A stretch of 64,000 nucleotides of DNA from Trichobilharzia szidati (GCA_944472155.2 OX235271.1:95555256-95619255); one strand, 5' to 3'; counted from the first letter of the stretch, positions 42,621 through 54,743 are shown. Notes: generated by a model not told the origin, from the sequence alone. Numbers and translations: made by a program.

Positions 42621-43403
42621 ATTGTGAAATTTGTTTCCAAATGATACTAAAACGAGGCATTACTTTCATATCAAAAGAGAAATAATCTGTTCTCTGAATT
42701 CCTGCAAACAAGACTAGATAATAATAAGCCGCTGACTGAAAGAGCCTGCAAAATTTAGCATGTAAAAAACGATACAGTTTATCTTACAGTTGATAATATA
42801 TACACTTATATATAAATGAAATAAAATCACTGTTTCCATAAAAAGAATCGAAAAAACTTCCAAATGCATATTGGATAATCCCTGGAACTATATATAAAAA
42901 AGACAGAGTCAATCAAGCAAATGGTCGTTTATTATACCAATAAACGCAATAACTATATAAACAAATTATATTCTGATACAAAACTAATCAGAGTGATGGA
43001 CGAAATCTGATATGGAAAAAATGTAGACACATCCAAACTGAAGTCGGTTGCTGGTTGGTTGGTTGGTCGGTTGTTTTGATCGGTGGATAGAATATGGTAT
43101 TATTATTATAAATATAACCTATTAGAATTGCAGATTTTCATAACAGAAATCGACTAACATTGTATATAACACGCCACTACTTATCCCATAGTCTTTTCCG
43201 AAACTCGTAGGGGATTATGTAGAAATGTTAGTGTCTCAAACTGACATGACACTACTGAGCAATGTTATTTTATTAAGCATACTGGACACTTGGGAGTAGA
43301 TAACTAACCATAATGGTTACCATTCATTCGATTACCGATCCCTGTACATCACTCAATAACCAGAATAAATCATTGGCAAATTCTTTGGATTCGACAGTGG
43401 GTA

Positions 43404-43592
43404 TTTTTTTATTAAAGCTTGAAACCACACAGTATTTTTGGTACAAGATGAATTTTCAGCATGTGATATCGGTAGCCCAAATTTTGCAGGCCAACCATAG
43501 ATATCAGGTGTGCGCCGGTAGGGGGTCGAACCTCGGACCATGTGCATGGTCAGCGAGAGTCCTAACCGCTGTGCCACCGACGCAGTGGGTAT
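43404..43592 (-). repeat. SINE family F
   Basis: Head on the right: GGGTCGAACCTCGGACC and AACCGCTGTGCCACCGACG, the same tRNA-like head as family D. Different 3' part: GATATCGGTAGCCCAAATTT, AAGCTTGAAACCACACAG and an A-rich end. Other copies at 56737, 58315 and 63240. Confidence 0.8.
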
Positions 43593-44399
43593 TTCAGGTT
43601 TCATACTCAAGAGGAATATGATTCTCCTTCAGTTTCCCGATGATTACCAATGACCACGTCCACTTAGATAAGCGGAACATAAAAATGTTAGTGACATCTA
43701 AACTCGTAGAAAAAATCTCCCCTATAGTGCACTTCATGCAGTTAAACACAACCATACAGTAGGATGGTACAAAGTGACAACGCCTCTTCTAGACCAAATT
43801 CTTAATTTGTAAATTAATTGTTGGGTTTACAATTTACTCAGTTCGATGGCGGTGAAATTTCACCACAATCTCCTTATGAATCCAAAACTACTCAGTTGCT
43901 CACTACTCGACACCGTGAATAGTAATCAGGAAAGCAAACTGCAAACTAGACCCAGTGTATAACCAGATTATCCAAGTAACTGGCCAAAAATCAACTCTCT
44001 GGGCTGAGCCAAGCCAGGTACATCGCTGATAAGGTCATCCTTAGGCAAGTTAAACAACCGTCCGGTGTTGAAATCACTTTGATCTGCCTAGCAGGTACTA
44101 CTGGTTCATGTGAGTGGTATCTAGCTAGTCATATCAATCAATCAGAAGTGTATAGCACCACCACTTCTCGCTGGACATCCATAAAATTCCATTACCATTA
44201 CGATATATAGCAAAAAGGAATAGGATCATAAAAATCAAGTTTCAGCAGTGAGTTACACTTAATATGATTATAAATAATAAACTGATTAAATTCAGTTTAG
44301 ATTTTCCCGTCGATTGATTGGACCGAAGTCCTCCGTCTCAAGTTGACATGACGGCTCCTTGTACAGACGCTTCGACAATGTCTGATCATGTAACTTGAA

Positions 44400-44580
44400 G
44401 TCAATTGGTGAATGGTGACTAGCAGTGGAATCCAGGATGCGCATTTCGTCCTATTTGGGACTCGTCATCTGGATATACCTAAATTCCCCAGTGAGTGATG
44501 GTGTTCTCACTGAGGCACGAAGCCAGTGCCCATAGTTTCAAACTCCAAAGCGTTATCCACTAGACCACTTTGGCTACAAG
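44400..44580 (-). repeat. Sm-alpha-like SINE (family C), reverse copy of opposed pair
   Basis: Hammerhead end (AGCAGTGGAATCCAGGATGC) then tRNA-like head ending CGTTATCCACTAGACCAC. With the forward copy next door it forms an inverted pair. Confidence 0.8.
44430..44474 (-). ncRNA. hammerhead-like ribozyme, C3-to-A variant (family C)
   Basis: Minus strand: stem I ATCCAG/CTGGAT perfect, core box ATGACGA (C3 is A), stem II GTCC/GGAC perfect, GAA, stem III from ATGCGCAT, cleavage triplet ATC. All but C3 fit the Sm-alpha hammerhead. Confidence 0.7.
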
Positions 44581-44599
44581 AGCCATCTGTTGTGCAACG

Positions 44600-44760
44600 G
44601 ATCTTATTAATTAGATTTTCCCAGCACTGGGTTCGAGCCTCAGTGAGGACGCCATCACTCACTGACTGGGGAATGCAGGTACATCCAGACGACGAGTCCC
44701 AAATAGGACGAAATACGCATCCTGGATTCCACTGCTAGTCACCATCCACCAACTGACTTC
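44600..44760 (+). repeat. Sm-alpha-like SINE (family C), forward copy of opposed pair
   Basis: B-box-like GGGTTCGAGCCTCAG, body ACGCCATCACTCACTGAC, then hammerhead-like 44683-44727 with core box ACGACGA (C3 and U4 both changed). The A-box part is missing or replaced by AT-rich sequence. Confidence 0.75.
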
Positions 44761-45689
44761 AAATAATAAACTGTGTTTGAAACATCACACAGTATATAAT
44801 ACTGCTTCACTGTGTGGTATATATTCAATAAATAAATTAATACAGAGTTACAGACCATATTAATGGAGCACTGACGAACCAAAGGGAAGGACTTTCTTCC
44901 TGACAGTTGATCAATCTTGATTTTTAATATATATTCTAAGCAGGCAAAAATGTAATCAACAGTTCAGATATATGGATACTAACCGTTGCTAAAGCCAAAA
45001 GGGAATTCAATTAACTAAAACATTTTCTCGTTTAAATATGCAGCCTAACTTAAATTAATAATAACAGGTAAATATAGATTAAAGAATTCTGGCCAGAATT
45101 CACTTAAAGTCATCCGTGCAATCACAAAATATCCTACAGTGAAATCGGATATAGCAAAGAATCTCAAGACCTACTTTTTTTTAAAAAAAATAGAACGATT
45201 ATCAACCCTTCATTCAATCTTTAGTCCAATTAACACTTATCACTACTCTACCATAACTGTAAAGGATTGATAAATGCATGTATTTAAGATGAAATAAATT
45301 TTAGTGAAAAATTATTTTTATAGATTTCTATTTTATAGAAATATTATATACATGACAAATAAACTCAGATTCCAAGTCAATAAAACAATTACTACTAATG
45401 CGAACTAACAACCAATCACAGTCAAGGTCGTCAGGACAGCCAATCACCTCAATAATACAGAATTCAATTTACATAAGCAAACTTCATATTAAAATTCTGC
45501 ACTGAAGATGTTATCTAGAATGACAATGAAAGCTTTGCAATTATACCAACCAGGTGAGAGAACACAAGCACATCAAAATCATCCATCTGAGCTAAACATT
45601 TTTTCTCTATTATTTTAATACTCTACTCTAATCATAAAAGAAGACTAAAAGATAAAAAATTAAACTTTTATATAAAGATTTAGGGGATT

Positions 45690-45993
45690 TTTAATGACGA
45701 TCGCCCAAAGCGTACACTTACCAAACTCATCTCTAAACATTATCCGGCATGGTTGTCAAGAGGAGAGGCAATGCAAGACGATTACCAGCTCCATTCTCAA
45801 ACACCTAGTGAACTCAGGTCACGCAGCTCCATCACAGAAGACATTTACAATTATCCACAAGGTGAGAGCGAATGGTGCAGGCAGCATTATGTTTCTACAC
45901 TTGTTTATAGCGGAGGTGCTAGCGTTTCGTCAACATAAGACCGAACTCAGTGTAGAGAAGAGGTTTGCTCAGCCTATTCTACCATGGTTTTAA
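45690..45993 (+). mobile_element. Penelope-like element C-terminal fragment
   Basis: Plus-strand frame 45694-45993 encodes ITSSILKHLVNSGHAAPSQ, then KTFTIIHKV and EVLAFRQHKTELSVEKRFAQ, the conserved end of PLE endonuclease domains. The frame is open but lacks the catalytic GIY-YIG start. A third PLE subfamily by divergence. Confidence 0.7.
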
Positions 45994-46041
45994 TCAATTC
46001 CCTAGTCGTTTTTTAGAAATTAATTCATTATAATCACTTTT

Positions 46042-46812
46042 ACAAACTGGTCGAAGAAGCAGCAAAAACAAGACTCCAGGTGAACATAGACAAGACGGAG
46101 GTTATGAAAATAACCAACAACAGCAGCAGCAACATCCAGAGCCAATCACCATCAATGGCAGGGATTTGAAAGAGGTTACTTCATTCACTTATCTAGGGAG
46201 CATTGTCTCAACTACAGGAGGAACGGACGAGGATGTCAAATCAAGAATCGGGAAGGCGAGAAACACATTCATCAACCTGAAACCAATCTGGAAATCTTCG
46301 TCACTCAACTCAGCATCAACAACAAAATTCGGATTTTCAGTACAAACGTCAAGTCAGTCAGTTTTGTTATACGGATCAGAAACTTGGCGGGTCACAAAGA
46401 ATATTTCCGACAGCCTGTTGCAGACCTTTATCAACAACTGTCTTCGCTCTATACTGAAGACCAGGTGGCAGGAGAGAATCACCAACAAGAGACTATGGGA
46501 ACAACCGAACAAAACAAGAACCAATTGCCCGACAAAAATGCAGGAGAAAGTGCAGATGGATTGGACACTCGCTGAGGAGGCCGTTGGGTGACATCACGCG
46601 TCAAGCCAGTGCTCGAGTGGAACCCGAAAGGGAAGCGGCGAGTGGGACGTCCAAGGGTGACATGGAGGAGATCGTGTGAAGAAGAGTTGAAACAGTATGG
46701 ACTAACATGGATGCAAGTGAAAAGTACAGCAGAAGGTGGGAGCAAGTGGAGACGTGCAGTTGAAGCCCTATTTTCCACTAGGAACCCAAGGGAACAATAA
46801 TAATAATAACAT
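46042..46812 (+). mobile_element. RTE retroposon, young 5'-truncated copy
   Basis: Starts in KLVEEAAKT-coding sequence just after the RT catalytic box. The frame at 46166 gives VTSFTYLGSIVSTTGGTDED, IWKSSSLN, SVLLYGSETWRVTKNIS, SLLQTFINNCLRSILKTRWQ and the C-terminal end. Much closer in sequence to 12.15-12.79 kb than other copies. Ends with GAAGCCCTATTTTCCACTAG and an AATAAT tail. Confidence 0.85.
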
Positions 46813-46814
46813 GT

Positions 46815-47770
46815 TCCTTTTGTACATTTTACTTAATTTTTTCTCAATCTCTTCACACTTGTCCAGTTGGCACTCATCTACCCTGTTTCTCATCGAATAG
46901 TAATTGTCACCTTATCAAATTGCAAACCCTTACTTTCATTGTGTCGTTGACTATCAATCCTGAGTAATTGTGTCGATTATGTCGCACACACACCCCTACC
47001 ACTGAGTAATAGCCTGCTTTATATGTCTTCAGTAAATTTAAATACTATTCTATAGCCTCTGAAGAGGATTTCATCCATAGAGAAGATTTTCTACGCTGAA
47101 ATGTATTTTATTTCCTTCATGACACCAGACTTTACTAAAATTTCAGCAAGATCCCTTTATTTACCAATCAACTAAATCACGAGTAAATTTTGTTTGCTTC
47201 TTCTATTAAACTTCGAATTCAAATTCTCTGGATTTCAAGTAACGTATCGACTGACTTTTTACATAAAATGAATCGGGTCAGCCAACAAGGTCATACTACT
47301 TAAATCCCCATACACACACACACACATAGTTACGTCTGTCAATAAATTCTTTTATTAAACTATAGACTTGTTATTCCACTAACTAAGCTTTGTATAACTT
47401 GGCATCACCAGTAATTATCGGTTTTATAAGCTAATAAAAGTAATGTAATGCATGGAAGTTAATGTTTGCTGTATTTTGAAGCAGTAATATTGTGCAACAC
47501 ATTTACTTTTCAGTAAATTAGCCATAGTTAACCATAATATCTGTATATAACGTTTATACTCTTTGGTACTTTGAAATTTAAACTCGCTTAGGTGATAACG
47601 GCAGCTGAAGGCATCTGCTAATTAAAGGGCAATCGAATATACTTTAATCTGCAGTGTTCAGTGTTAACAATACTCTATGTCACCCAGCAGCAAGTCAAAC
47701 ATGTAAACCGGTGATATATAACATGCATTACTGACACCGTTTAACGAACATGTTCAAATCTTTGCAGTAG
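46815..47770. other. intergenic, no feature recognised
   Basis: AT-rich with a short CA microsatellite near 47310-47327. Nothing else seen. Confidence 0.5.
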
Positions 47771-47773
47771 TAT

Positions 47774-48787
47774 TGTGGTGGTGTGATACAGACAATGTGT
47801 TCCAACGGAATATTATTCTCACATATTCCCACAGTTCATTTCGGCATTAGCAACAGAATACGATATATCTATTTGAATATTCTATTTGATGTTAGAGTCG
47901 AAATGTTATTCCCACAGTACAATACTGCATACTTTGGCTTCCGTGTCTCGCCTTCCGTTGTTGCATTTGGCGTCGCTGCCTGTCGAGAAATGAAAATCCC
48001 ATGGCCTGCAGTTTTTGAAGAAGGAGACATATGGATCTTCTTGAAGGACTTTAAGGCTGTTGCGGAGTTGAATGGCGTTCAAGAGCCGTCAGCGAAGACG
48101 CTTTTCCCTGGAACGCTGCTGAGAGGTCAGGCGAAGGCAGCATATGATAGTGTGAAGCAAATAGAAGGGCAAGCAACTTGGAAGTCAGTAGTGGAACGCT
48201 TGAAGGAGGAGTTTGACAGCCCAATGGACAGAGATTGAGCAATGTAGCGGTTTCGTATCACGAAGCTGGGAGTTGACGGTGACCCTAACAAACCTAATTC
48301 ATCGCGTGCTGCCAACACTGGACGAAGATTCTGAGGCACGAAAGTTGGCGTCTCAGTTTATCGAGAGTGTTCCAGAACACATATCTCAACAGCTACATCT
48401 GGTTCACTCCGTAAAGCCACTGAACATTGGGGAGCACGCAAAGGTGACCAGGCAACTATTAAGCAAGACGGTTGCCGCGATAGAGTCACCAAAAGCCAAG
48501 CGATGTGAGCGAAAAATTGTAGAGTTGCAGCGTGAAGTGGCCGCGCTGAGAATGAGCATGAGGAGAGACCGGTGTTTTGCATGCGGCAAAATCGGCCACT
48601 GGAAAAACCGTTGCCCAGAGAGACGACAGAAGAAAAGTTTTAAAAGGTATAATGTGTCTTCTTTCTGTTCTCCGAGACTAGAGGTAATAGGGGCGATTGA
48701 GAAGGGGGCGATATATATATATATAAACAGCGGTTTGAGCAATGAAAAATATACCTTTGCTTCCGTGTCTTGCCTTCTGCTGTCACA
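47774..48787 (+). mobile_element. short gag-only LTR element with 4-bp flanking repeat
   Basis: GTAT precedes 47774 and follows 48787. The left end (TGTGGTGGTG...GTTGTTGCA, 47774-47965) looks like a 192-base LTR and is followed by TTTGGCGTCGCTGCC, a possible primer-binding site. The right end shares the block CTTCCGTGTCT-GCCTTC with the left LTR but is otherwise diverged or truncated. No protease, RT or integrase is seen. Non-autonomous or internally deleted Gypsy-type copy; family not assigned. Confidence 0.6.
47960..48640 (+). pseudogene. gag polyprotein remnant with CCHC zinc knuckle
   Basis: Two overlapping frames. The first (to 48238) reads WPAVFEEGDIWIFLKDF, then LRGQAKAAYDSVKQIEG and VVERLKEEFDSPMD, a capsid-like N-terminal gag region. 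It then breaks by frameshift at about 48225-48290. The second frame continues LDEDSEARKLASQFIESVPE, a Lys/Arg-rich helix and CFACGKIGHWKNRC (about 48573-48614), a perfect C-X2-C-X4-H-X4-C nucleic-acid-binding knuckle. Gag would coat the element's RNA. The frameshift makes it a pseudogene. Confidence 0.75.
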
Positions 48788-49194
48788 GTATAAGGGCATA
48801 AAGATCTCTGATTTACATCAATATCCCTGTGGCTGATAGCGAGACCGAGCTACTGCCAATTATCTCATTTCACAATTTTAGTCAACAGTTTATAGTTAAT
48901 TATACAATCAACAGATGATGAGAAACACTGGTTTATGAAGAAATTAGATATGTATGACTTACAATCGCCAGTGCCTTACAAATGACCTGGTACTGCCGAG
49001 GATGATGAGTAGGCTTTGATCTTCCTCTGGAAATGTGCTCATATGGCCACGCATTCATAGTCTCTGCCAGGCAAGTTCTAGTCATTATCCTCACATGGAG
49101 CGGATGTTCTTCACAAAAGTGAAAGGGCGAATGAGGAGGTCTAGCGCTTACAACCAAAATGAATGGTGGTCCGCCTGAGGTGAGGGAGGGAGCT

Positions 49195-49440
49195 GGAAAA
49201 GCTTGATTCCAAAATTATGGTCTCAGATCTCGAAAGGATCGAATGGAGTATGAACCTGTTTTGGTTACCGGAAACTATGGGAAGGGGGCGCAGCTTCCGA
49301 AGTTACTCCACTGTCTTGTAGATCAGACTTCAAATCAAAGGCTCCTGATGTGGTCCCTTAAGACAACCGCCTGCTTCACTTCAGGCGCCTGGCCAGTATC
49401 TCAACCCCACACTTGAGAGTTGTGTGGCGAATCTCTTGGT
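49195..49440 (+). repeat. unclassified interspersed repeat, copy 1
   Basis: Matches the reverse complement of 51725-51990 in blocks such as ATGAACCTGT, GGTCCCTTAAGA-AACC, GGCGCC-GG-CAGTATCTCA. More GC-rich than its surroundings. Function and family unknown; no coding or tRNA-like features recognised. Confidence 0.6.
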
Positions 49441-49964
49441 GTCCATAATGCACTAAATTCATGTTTCTCTTGTTTATGAGAGGCGGCGTATAAGTAAAAC
49501 AGTTTCTTTTTAGAATTTAATCTAGAGAGCCAGTTCTTTGACATTTTGTCATACATTTCTTAGTGTCTACTTTAAATTTATCATACATGTTTATGGATTA
49601 TTTTACATGTTCGTATGTTAACCTTTCCACTTAGATTACATAGACAATTCCGAAAAGTGTAAATTTAGTGTATTAACATACAATTAGAAAAATACTCTTG
49701 TTTATTATTAAAAAGATATGAAAACAATCACAAGTTTATTTCTAGCTTTTACGCTAATCAAAAATAAAACATATACAATAAGTACAGTTTAACTAATTTT
49801 ACCATAATACTGAAATATATACTTTTCACTTCTCTCAATCACTTCTGGTTAGTCAGAATAACAATGATTAAAACTTTTTTATGTAGTTTTAGCAACTTAT
49901 AATATCTTAGTAAGCATTGCAAATTAATTTGCAATTTACAATTCGGGGCCATTCGATCTTTGCT

Positions 49965-50295
49965 CTATTCTGAAGGATTAGCAACAAACTAACCAAGAAC
50001 CGATTGCTCAACAAATATGTAAGAGAAAGTGGAGATGGATCGGGTATACATTGAGGAGGCCGTCAAATGACATCGTGAGCAATGCAGACCAACGCTAGAG
50101 TGGAATCCCAATGGGAAACGACGAGTGGGTTGTCGGTGTGAGGGTGACATGGAGGAGATCGTGAGGGGAGGAGATGAGAGATTATGGGTAATCCTGGGCC
50201 CAAATGAAGAGGACAGCAGAATATAGAACAAAGTGGAGAAGTGTTGTTGAAGCCCTGTTCCACTCACAACCCAAGGGAATAATGATAATATAATA
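49965..50295 (+). mobile_element. RTE 3'-end fragment
   Basis: Reads ...TNQEPIAQQICKRKWRWIG-like codons, GACATGGAGGAGATCGTGAG, GAAGCCCTGTTCCACTCAC and an AATAATGATAATA tail. Low divergence but short. Confidence 0.8.
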
Positions 50296-50907
50296 AAATC
50301 ACACAATTCGCGGCGGTGAAATTTCACCACAGTGTCTTTTGGAAACCGAAATTACCCAGATAACAAAATAGGTGATCTACTCGATACTATAAAGTGGTAA
50401 TCAAGAAAATGAGCATAATTGCATAAAACTTTATACAGGTCACATATTTTAACCTGAATAATTTCCACTACTAAAGGAAATTTCCGCGGAATTTCACCTA
50501 CAACTGTGTAAATTGAAAATTAATCTGCAAACTGCGAATCTGATTTATGGTATTACCAATTCACCAGAGTAGCTAGCCCGGCTGAGCCAAACTATGTACA
50601 GCGCTGAAGAGATCAGCTCTAAACGAAAGAAACGGCTGTCCGGTGTTTAGATCACTTCGATCTCTGTCTAGCACGCACTACAAATTAATGTAAATGGAAT
50701 CCAACTACTCATTACAATCAGTCAGTAGTATGCAGTTTTATGCAAGCCTCAACTTATGTTGAGGTTCTTGTGATTCTAGAGATCAGTAGATAATTTTCTC
50801 AGTCTTCAGGCAATATATACTGAATTCAAGACTCGCAGAAACTCAGAAAAAAACTTGGTACAATATGGTACCGAGAAAGATGTGCCACACAATAATAATA
50901 ATAAAAC

Positions 50908-51211
50908 TGTGGTGAGAACTGGCTGCTAGCCAAAGTTGGTAGACAGTAATCGACGTCAGTGTTTATGTCCCCAATATTAATGGTGAGAAAATGAGAACAA
51001 AGGCTTTGCGTAGGTGGATACAGTTAGCATATAGATGATCTGACACAGCCACAAAGAGATGCAAGGTTAACTTTCTGTGAGGAGCAACCAATCAAAAGAC
51101 TGTATTTTCTACTAACAATAATCTACAATAATGTAGATTAAAATCTATAAATATGTGTTGATTTTCCTTAATAAACGATCTGTTGCCCGTCCCTTGTCTT
51201 CTGTTGTTACA
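50908..51211 (+). mobile_element. solo LTR with 4-bp target duplication
   Basis: 304 bases starting TGTGGTGAG and ending TTGTTACA, flanked on both sides by AAAC. Contains TATAAATATGTGTTGA and AATAAACGATCTGTTG near the 3' end, which fit a poly(A) signal in an LTR. Homologous to 61639-61957. Solo LTRs form by recombination between the two LTRs of a full element. Confidence 0.8.
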
Positions 51212-51724
51212 AAACAACATAGATTAAAAGTAAAAATATGAGTGGAAAACGGATAAAGAACTTCATCTGGAAGGGAAACAGTCATGTTTAAGAAGTTCAA
51301 ACAGTATTCGTTAACTATCATCAGGAAGGGAAGAAAGAAGGAAATTGCAACACGTTCGCCATTGATTACGATTCTTGGCCATATCCGATTACGTTTCGAG
51401 CCATCGAGGATAATCGAAGCACTTCACTGGGATCTTGAATGCGGGTCTCCGAAATGCAGCAGACATCGATAGCGAGGCTTTCCAATGTTCTCACCACCCC
51501 TGCCTGCTGTCCGATCTGCATCAGCGAAACGACACAGATAGGCTATGAATCCAGACAAAGGCGAAAGGCTGTCGAAGGCTAATAAGTCAATGTGAGCAAA
51601 GGTAAAATACAGGAATCTAAACATAAAAATAAAAGTAAGGTTGGAAGGACATAAGTTGCTTGAGGTATCATTATTTCTTGAAATCATTTTTACGAGCGCG
51701 AGGTAAGTTTCAATAATAGTTTGT

Positions 51725-51995
51725 TGCTTCATTTCATTTATTGTGTGAGGGCTGAGATACTGCCCGGGCGCCCAGACCGAAGCAGGTGGTTTTCTTAAGG
51801 GACCACCCCCCGAGCCTTTGACTTGGAGTCTAATCCACAAGGCAGCGGAGCAGAGTCAGGAGCCGCGTTCCCATGGTTGCCGGTGACCAATACAGGTTCA
51901 TGCGCCATTTGATCCGATTGAATTCTGAAGCCTATGTACCCCATAGTAACTGCTTTTAGTCTAACCGCTATCCAAACAACCTTCCTGACATGGTA
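51725..51995 (-). repeat. unclassified interspersed repeat, copy 2
   Basis: Inverted relative to 49195-49440, with the pair flanking the RTE fragment and solo LTR. Extends further at 51995-52110 into a segment (CGACCACCACGGCAAGGTAG) that may be part of the same repeat. Confidence 0.55.
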
Positions 51996-52524
51996 GGACC
52001 TGCAGAGACATGAGTCCCAACCAGTATAGCTTGTTGGGTCACTGCGGTATTCAAGCCCGACCACCACGGCAAGGTAGCAGTTGTCGGCCGGGATTCAAGA
52101 CTCACCACTAATACAGCTGCTATAAATCAAACATAACGCAATGGAACTCACTGGTTTTATTATAAGTTATTTTGAGGCATCTATGGTGACCATTGGCCAG
52201 AGTCACACAAATGGATGTAGGTTATGCGACTGGGGTCCTAGAGATGCTAAAAATCAGTAGTTACATTCTTACTACCATGGCTTGAATTCATCCACAATGG
52301 TGCAAATATACTGATTCCTTATCATCTTTCCGATTCTGAACACCTTCACCTCCACTGCATATTTCTGTTTTCATCTTTTATGTGTGTTTTTACAAAGTTT
52401 GGTAAATCCAGTCGATGCACAATTGTGAAAGACTCAGAAATGAATCGTCAGTCAGAATCGTTCGTGTGAATGGTGCACATATAGTCAACAAACTGACAAA
52501 TTCAGCTTAATAAATTAACAATAA

Positions 52525-52710
52525 AGATCGGGTCCCAGCGGCTTAACGGTCTACGAGCTCGCCTTGTAACAGGAAGGTCCAGGATTCAAAAACCCGGTGG
52601 ATGCGTACTGATGAAGAGTCCCAAAGAGTAGGACGAAACAGCTGTCCAGTACTCCCTGCAGGTTTTCCAATGGTCCTCTAACCGATATCAGCTCATGATC
52701 AGATCCTGTA
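52525..52710 (+). repeat. SINE family A
   Basis: Forward copy beginning at the tRNA-like head (GGTCCCAGCGGCTTAACGG, CAGGATTCAAAAACCC), then hammerhead-like segment and tail (CTAACCGATATCAGCTCATG). Body upstream of the head is missing. Confidence 0.8.
52605..52652 (+). ncRNA. hammerhead-like ribozyme, C3-to-A variant
   Basis: Stem I GTACTG/CAGTAC perfect; core box ATGAAGA; stem II GTCC against GGAC with loop CAAAGAGTA; GAA; stem III ACA/TGT; C17. Only C3 deviates. Confidence 0.65.
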
Positions 52711-52714
52711 AATA

Positions 52715-54125
52715 TAGGAAAAACAATTCAAATGAATCTGACACACTATTACCAACACATTGAAATTATTTCTGACAGGCAGCAGAATGTCGGCGAGTCA
52801 TTTAAGCAACAGAATGATATGCAGAACTGCTCATGTTCAAGATTAGGCCTATTGGTACGCAGAAAGATTAAACAGCAGAAAAAAATTAATTGAAGAAAGG
52901 CTAACACTAGCCCTGAAGAAGACGGAGAATATGGACTGATCATAAGCTCCGAATTGTTCGAGCAACAACAACCCTCGAGTTCTGCGATTCCCTGCTTTTA
53001 TGGTCTTCCGAAAGCACACAAAGAGAACGTATCAATGCACCTAAATCTTGCACATGAACAATTCACCATATCAGGTATGCTAATAATAAATGGCTCACAT
53101 ATATTGTCAATGGACGCGAACATTGAACGTTTGTTTATTGACCTTGGTAGCCATTGGCGGGCAACTCGAAGGCGCGAATAGTTCAATCATGTATAAGTTA
53201 CAAGAAGACGTAAGAATACAAATAAAAGTAAACATTCGTTTATAGACTTGTACCTATCTAAACTTTAATTGCCAAACAATACAACTTTCTTAAAGTACTG
53301 GTGTTTTGAAGTTATAGTCGAGAAAGTCATAGTAATTATCGGTTCGGAGCGTCTTCGCAAATAATAGGAACTTAGGGCTAAGTTCCTTGACATATATTCT
53401 TCTCAAGCAGTCAGAAAGAAGATGAAAAAGACTTAAAAGTCTAAGTAACAAATTACAGGGAATTTGTGAACAATCTGTTCTGGATAGTATTTTGCTTCTG
53501 TTAAATTTAACTGCAAACATTATGAATGAACTTTAATATTATGAATATATTTGCACAAACTTCATAATAACATTTTCAAAACCTAACTGTTTAACAAAAC
53601 TGTAACATGAGTATACATTATAGCACCGAATCTGTTTGTGCTTCTCGTATGTGCTTATATTCGTGTTCTGAAATAAATAGACAGGCAGACAAACAGACAA
53701 AAATGTAAAGGCAACCAGTCAAACCTGGTAGACGTCTGCATTAAGGTTTCATTATACATTACTTATTATTAGAGGTATATATATATATGTCACTTGCAGA
53801 ATTTATTTAACGATATTAATAATAATAGTAGGCATACGTCTAAAAAAACGTCTATGAATAGTTACTAAAATCTAGATAAAATAACATTTCAACAGGTCAA
53901 TATGATAAAAGTAAGAGCAGGATTAGTTAGTGCGGTATTAAATGACAGTGATGTACTACAATCTTCAGTCTACATATATACTTCAGAAAAAAAGTACCTC
54001 AAGATATTGACCTCAGGATTAGAACTAATTGAAATATGATGCTTCAGAGAGATACAAAGAAATGTGAATCATTGAAACTGGGGTGAATGGAATCTATTAT
54101 TAGTGTATTTACTCCATTGGCATCC
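52715..54125. other. intergenic, weak possible PLE remnant only
   Basis: 52950-53040 encodes SSAIPCFYGLPKAHKEN on +, which resembles the YGLPKxHK motif near the start of PLE reverse transcriptase; the rest of this stretch has no recognisable coding content. Confidence 0.4.
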
Positions 54126-54127
54126 AA

Positions 54128-54560
54128 GCGAAACATAGGGCTTCAGTGGGATGCATCCATTTCATCCTGTCCTCTGCCGTCTTTCTCACCTGCCTCCACG
54201 ATTCCAAATACGCTTTCAATTCCTCCTCGCACGATCTCATCCATATCGCCATCCACCAACATCTGACGTCTAACTCGTCGTTTCCCATTCGACTTCACTC
54301 GACCGATGGACTGGCGCGCAATGTCATTCAACGGTCTCCTCAGCGTGTCTCCGATCCATCTCCATTTTCTTCTGAATGTTTGTTGTCCCGTGGGTTCTTG
54401 GTTGGTTCATTTCTAAAGTTCCTTACTGCCTACACGTCCCTACAGGCCATCTGATCTTCAGTATGGAATGAAGGTGGCTGCTGTGTTAATTAAAGTCTAT
54501 AAGAGGCTGTTGGAAATGCTTTTGGTGACTCGGAAAGTCTCTGAAACTTATAGGAGCAAT
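54128..54560 (-). mobile_element. RTE fragment in left arm of inverted duplication
   Basis: Reverse copy of the RTE end: GGCTTCAGTGGGATGCATCC, TCTCCTCAGCGTGTCTCCGA, ATCTGATCTTCAGTATGG, then AAGTCTCTGAAACTTATAGG. Counterpart of 59130-59570. Confidence 0.8.
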
Positions 54561-54579
54561 AACTTGACATTAGTTTGAT

Positions 54580-54735
54580 GATATTAGATAGTTGGAGGCA
54601 ATCGGCAGGACGCCTTGCTTCACCTAGGTTTCGTGCTAGTTGGTACTCAACAGTCAGCAAGGCGTATCTGCAGCCTTGAAGGAACTAACACGAAAACCTA
54701 AGTTCAAGGCTTACTGCCGATTGCCTCCAACTATC
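54580..54735 (-). repeat. SINE family B fragment, fold-back form
   Basis: Reverse piece GATAGTTGGAGGCAATCGGC then forward GATTGCCTCCAACTATCTAA, with degraded hammerhead parts (CTAGGTTTCGTGCTAGTTGG and CACGAAAACCTAAG) on both strands. The counterpart is 58965-59120. Confidence 0.7.
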
Positions 54736-54743
54736 TAATATCA

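Noticed and set aside
48404..48799. minus-strand 131-residue frame
   Set aside because: Antisense shadow of the gag zinc-knuckle frame.
51424..52067. two minus-strand frames of 138 and 90 residues
   Set aside because: They lie mostly in the unclassified repeat and show no domain; insufficient support for a gene.
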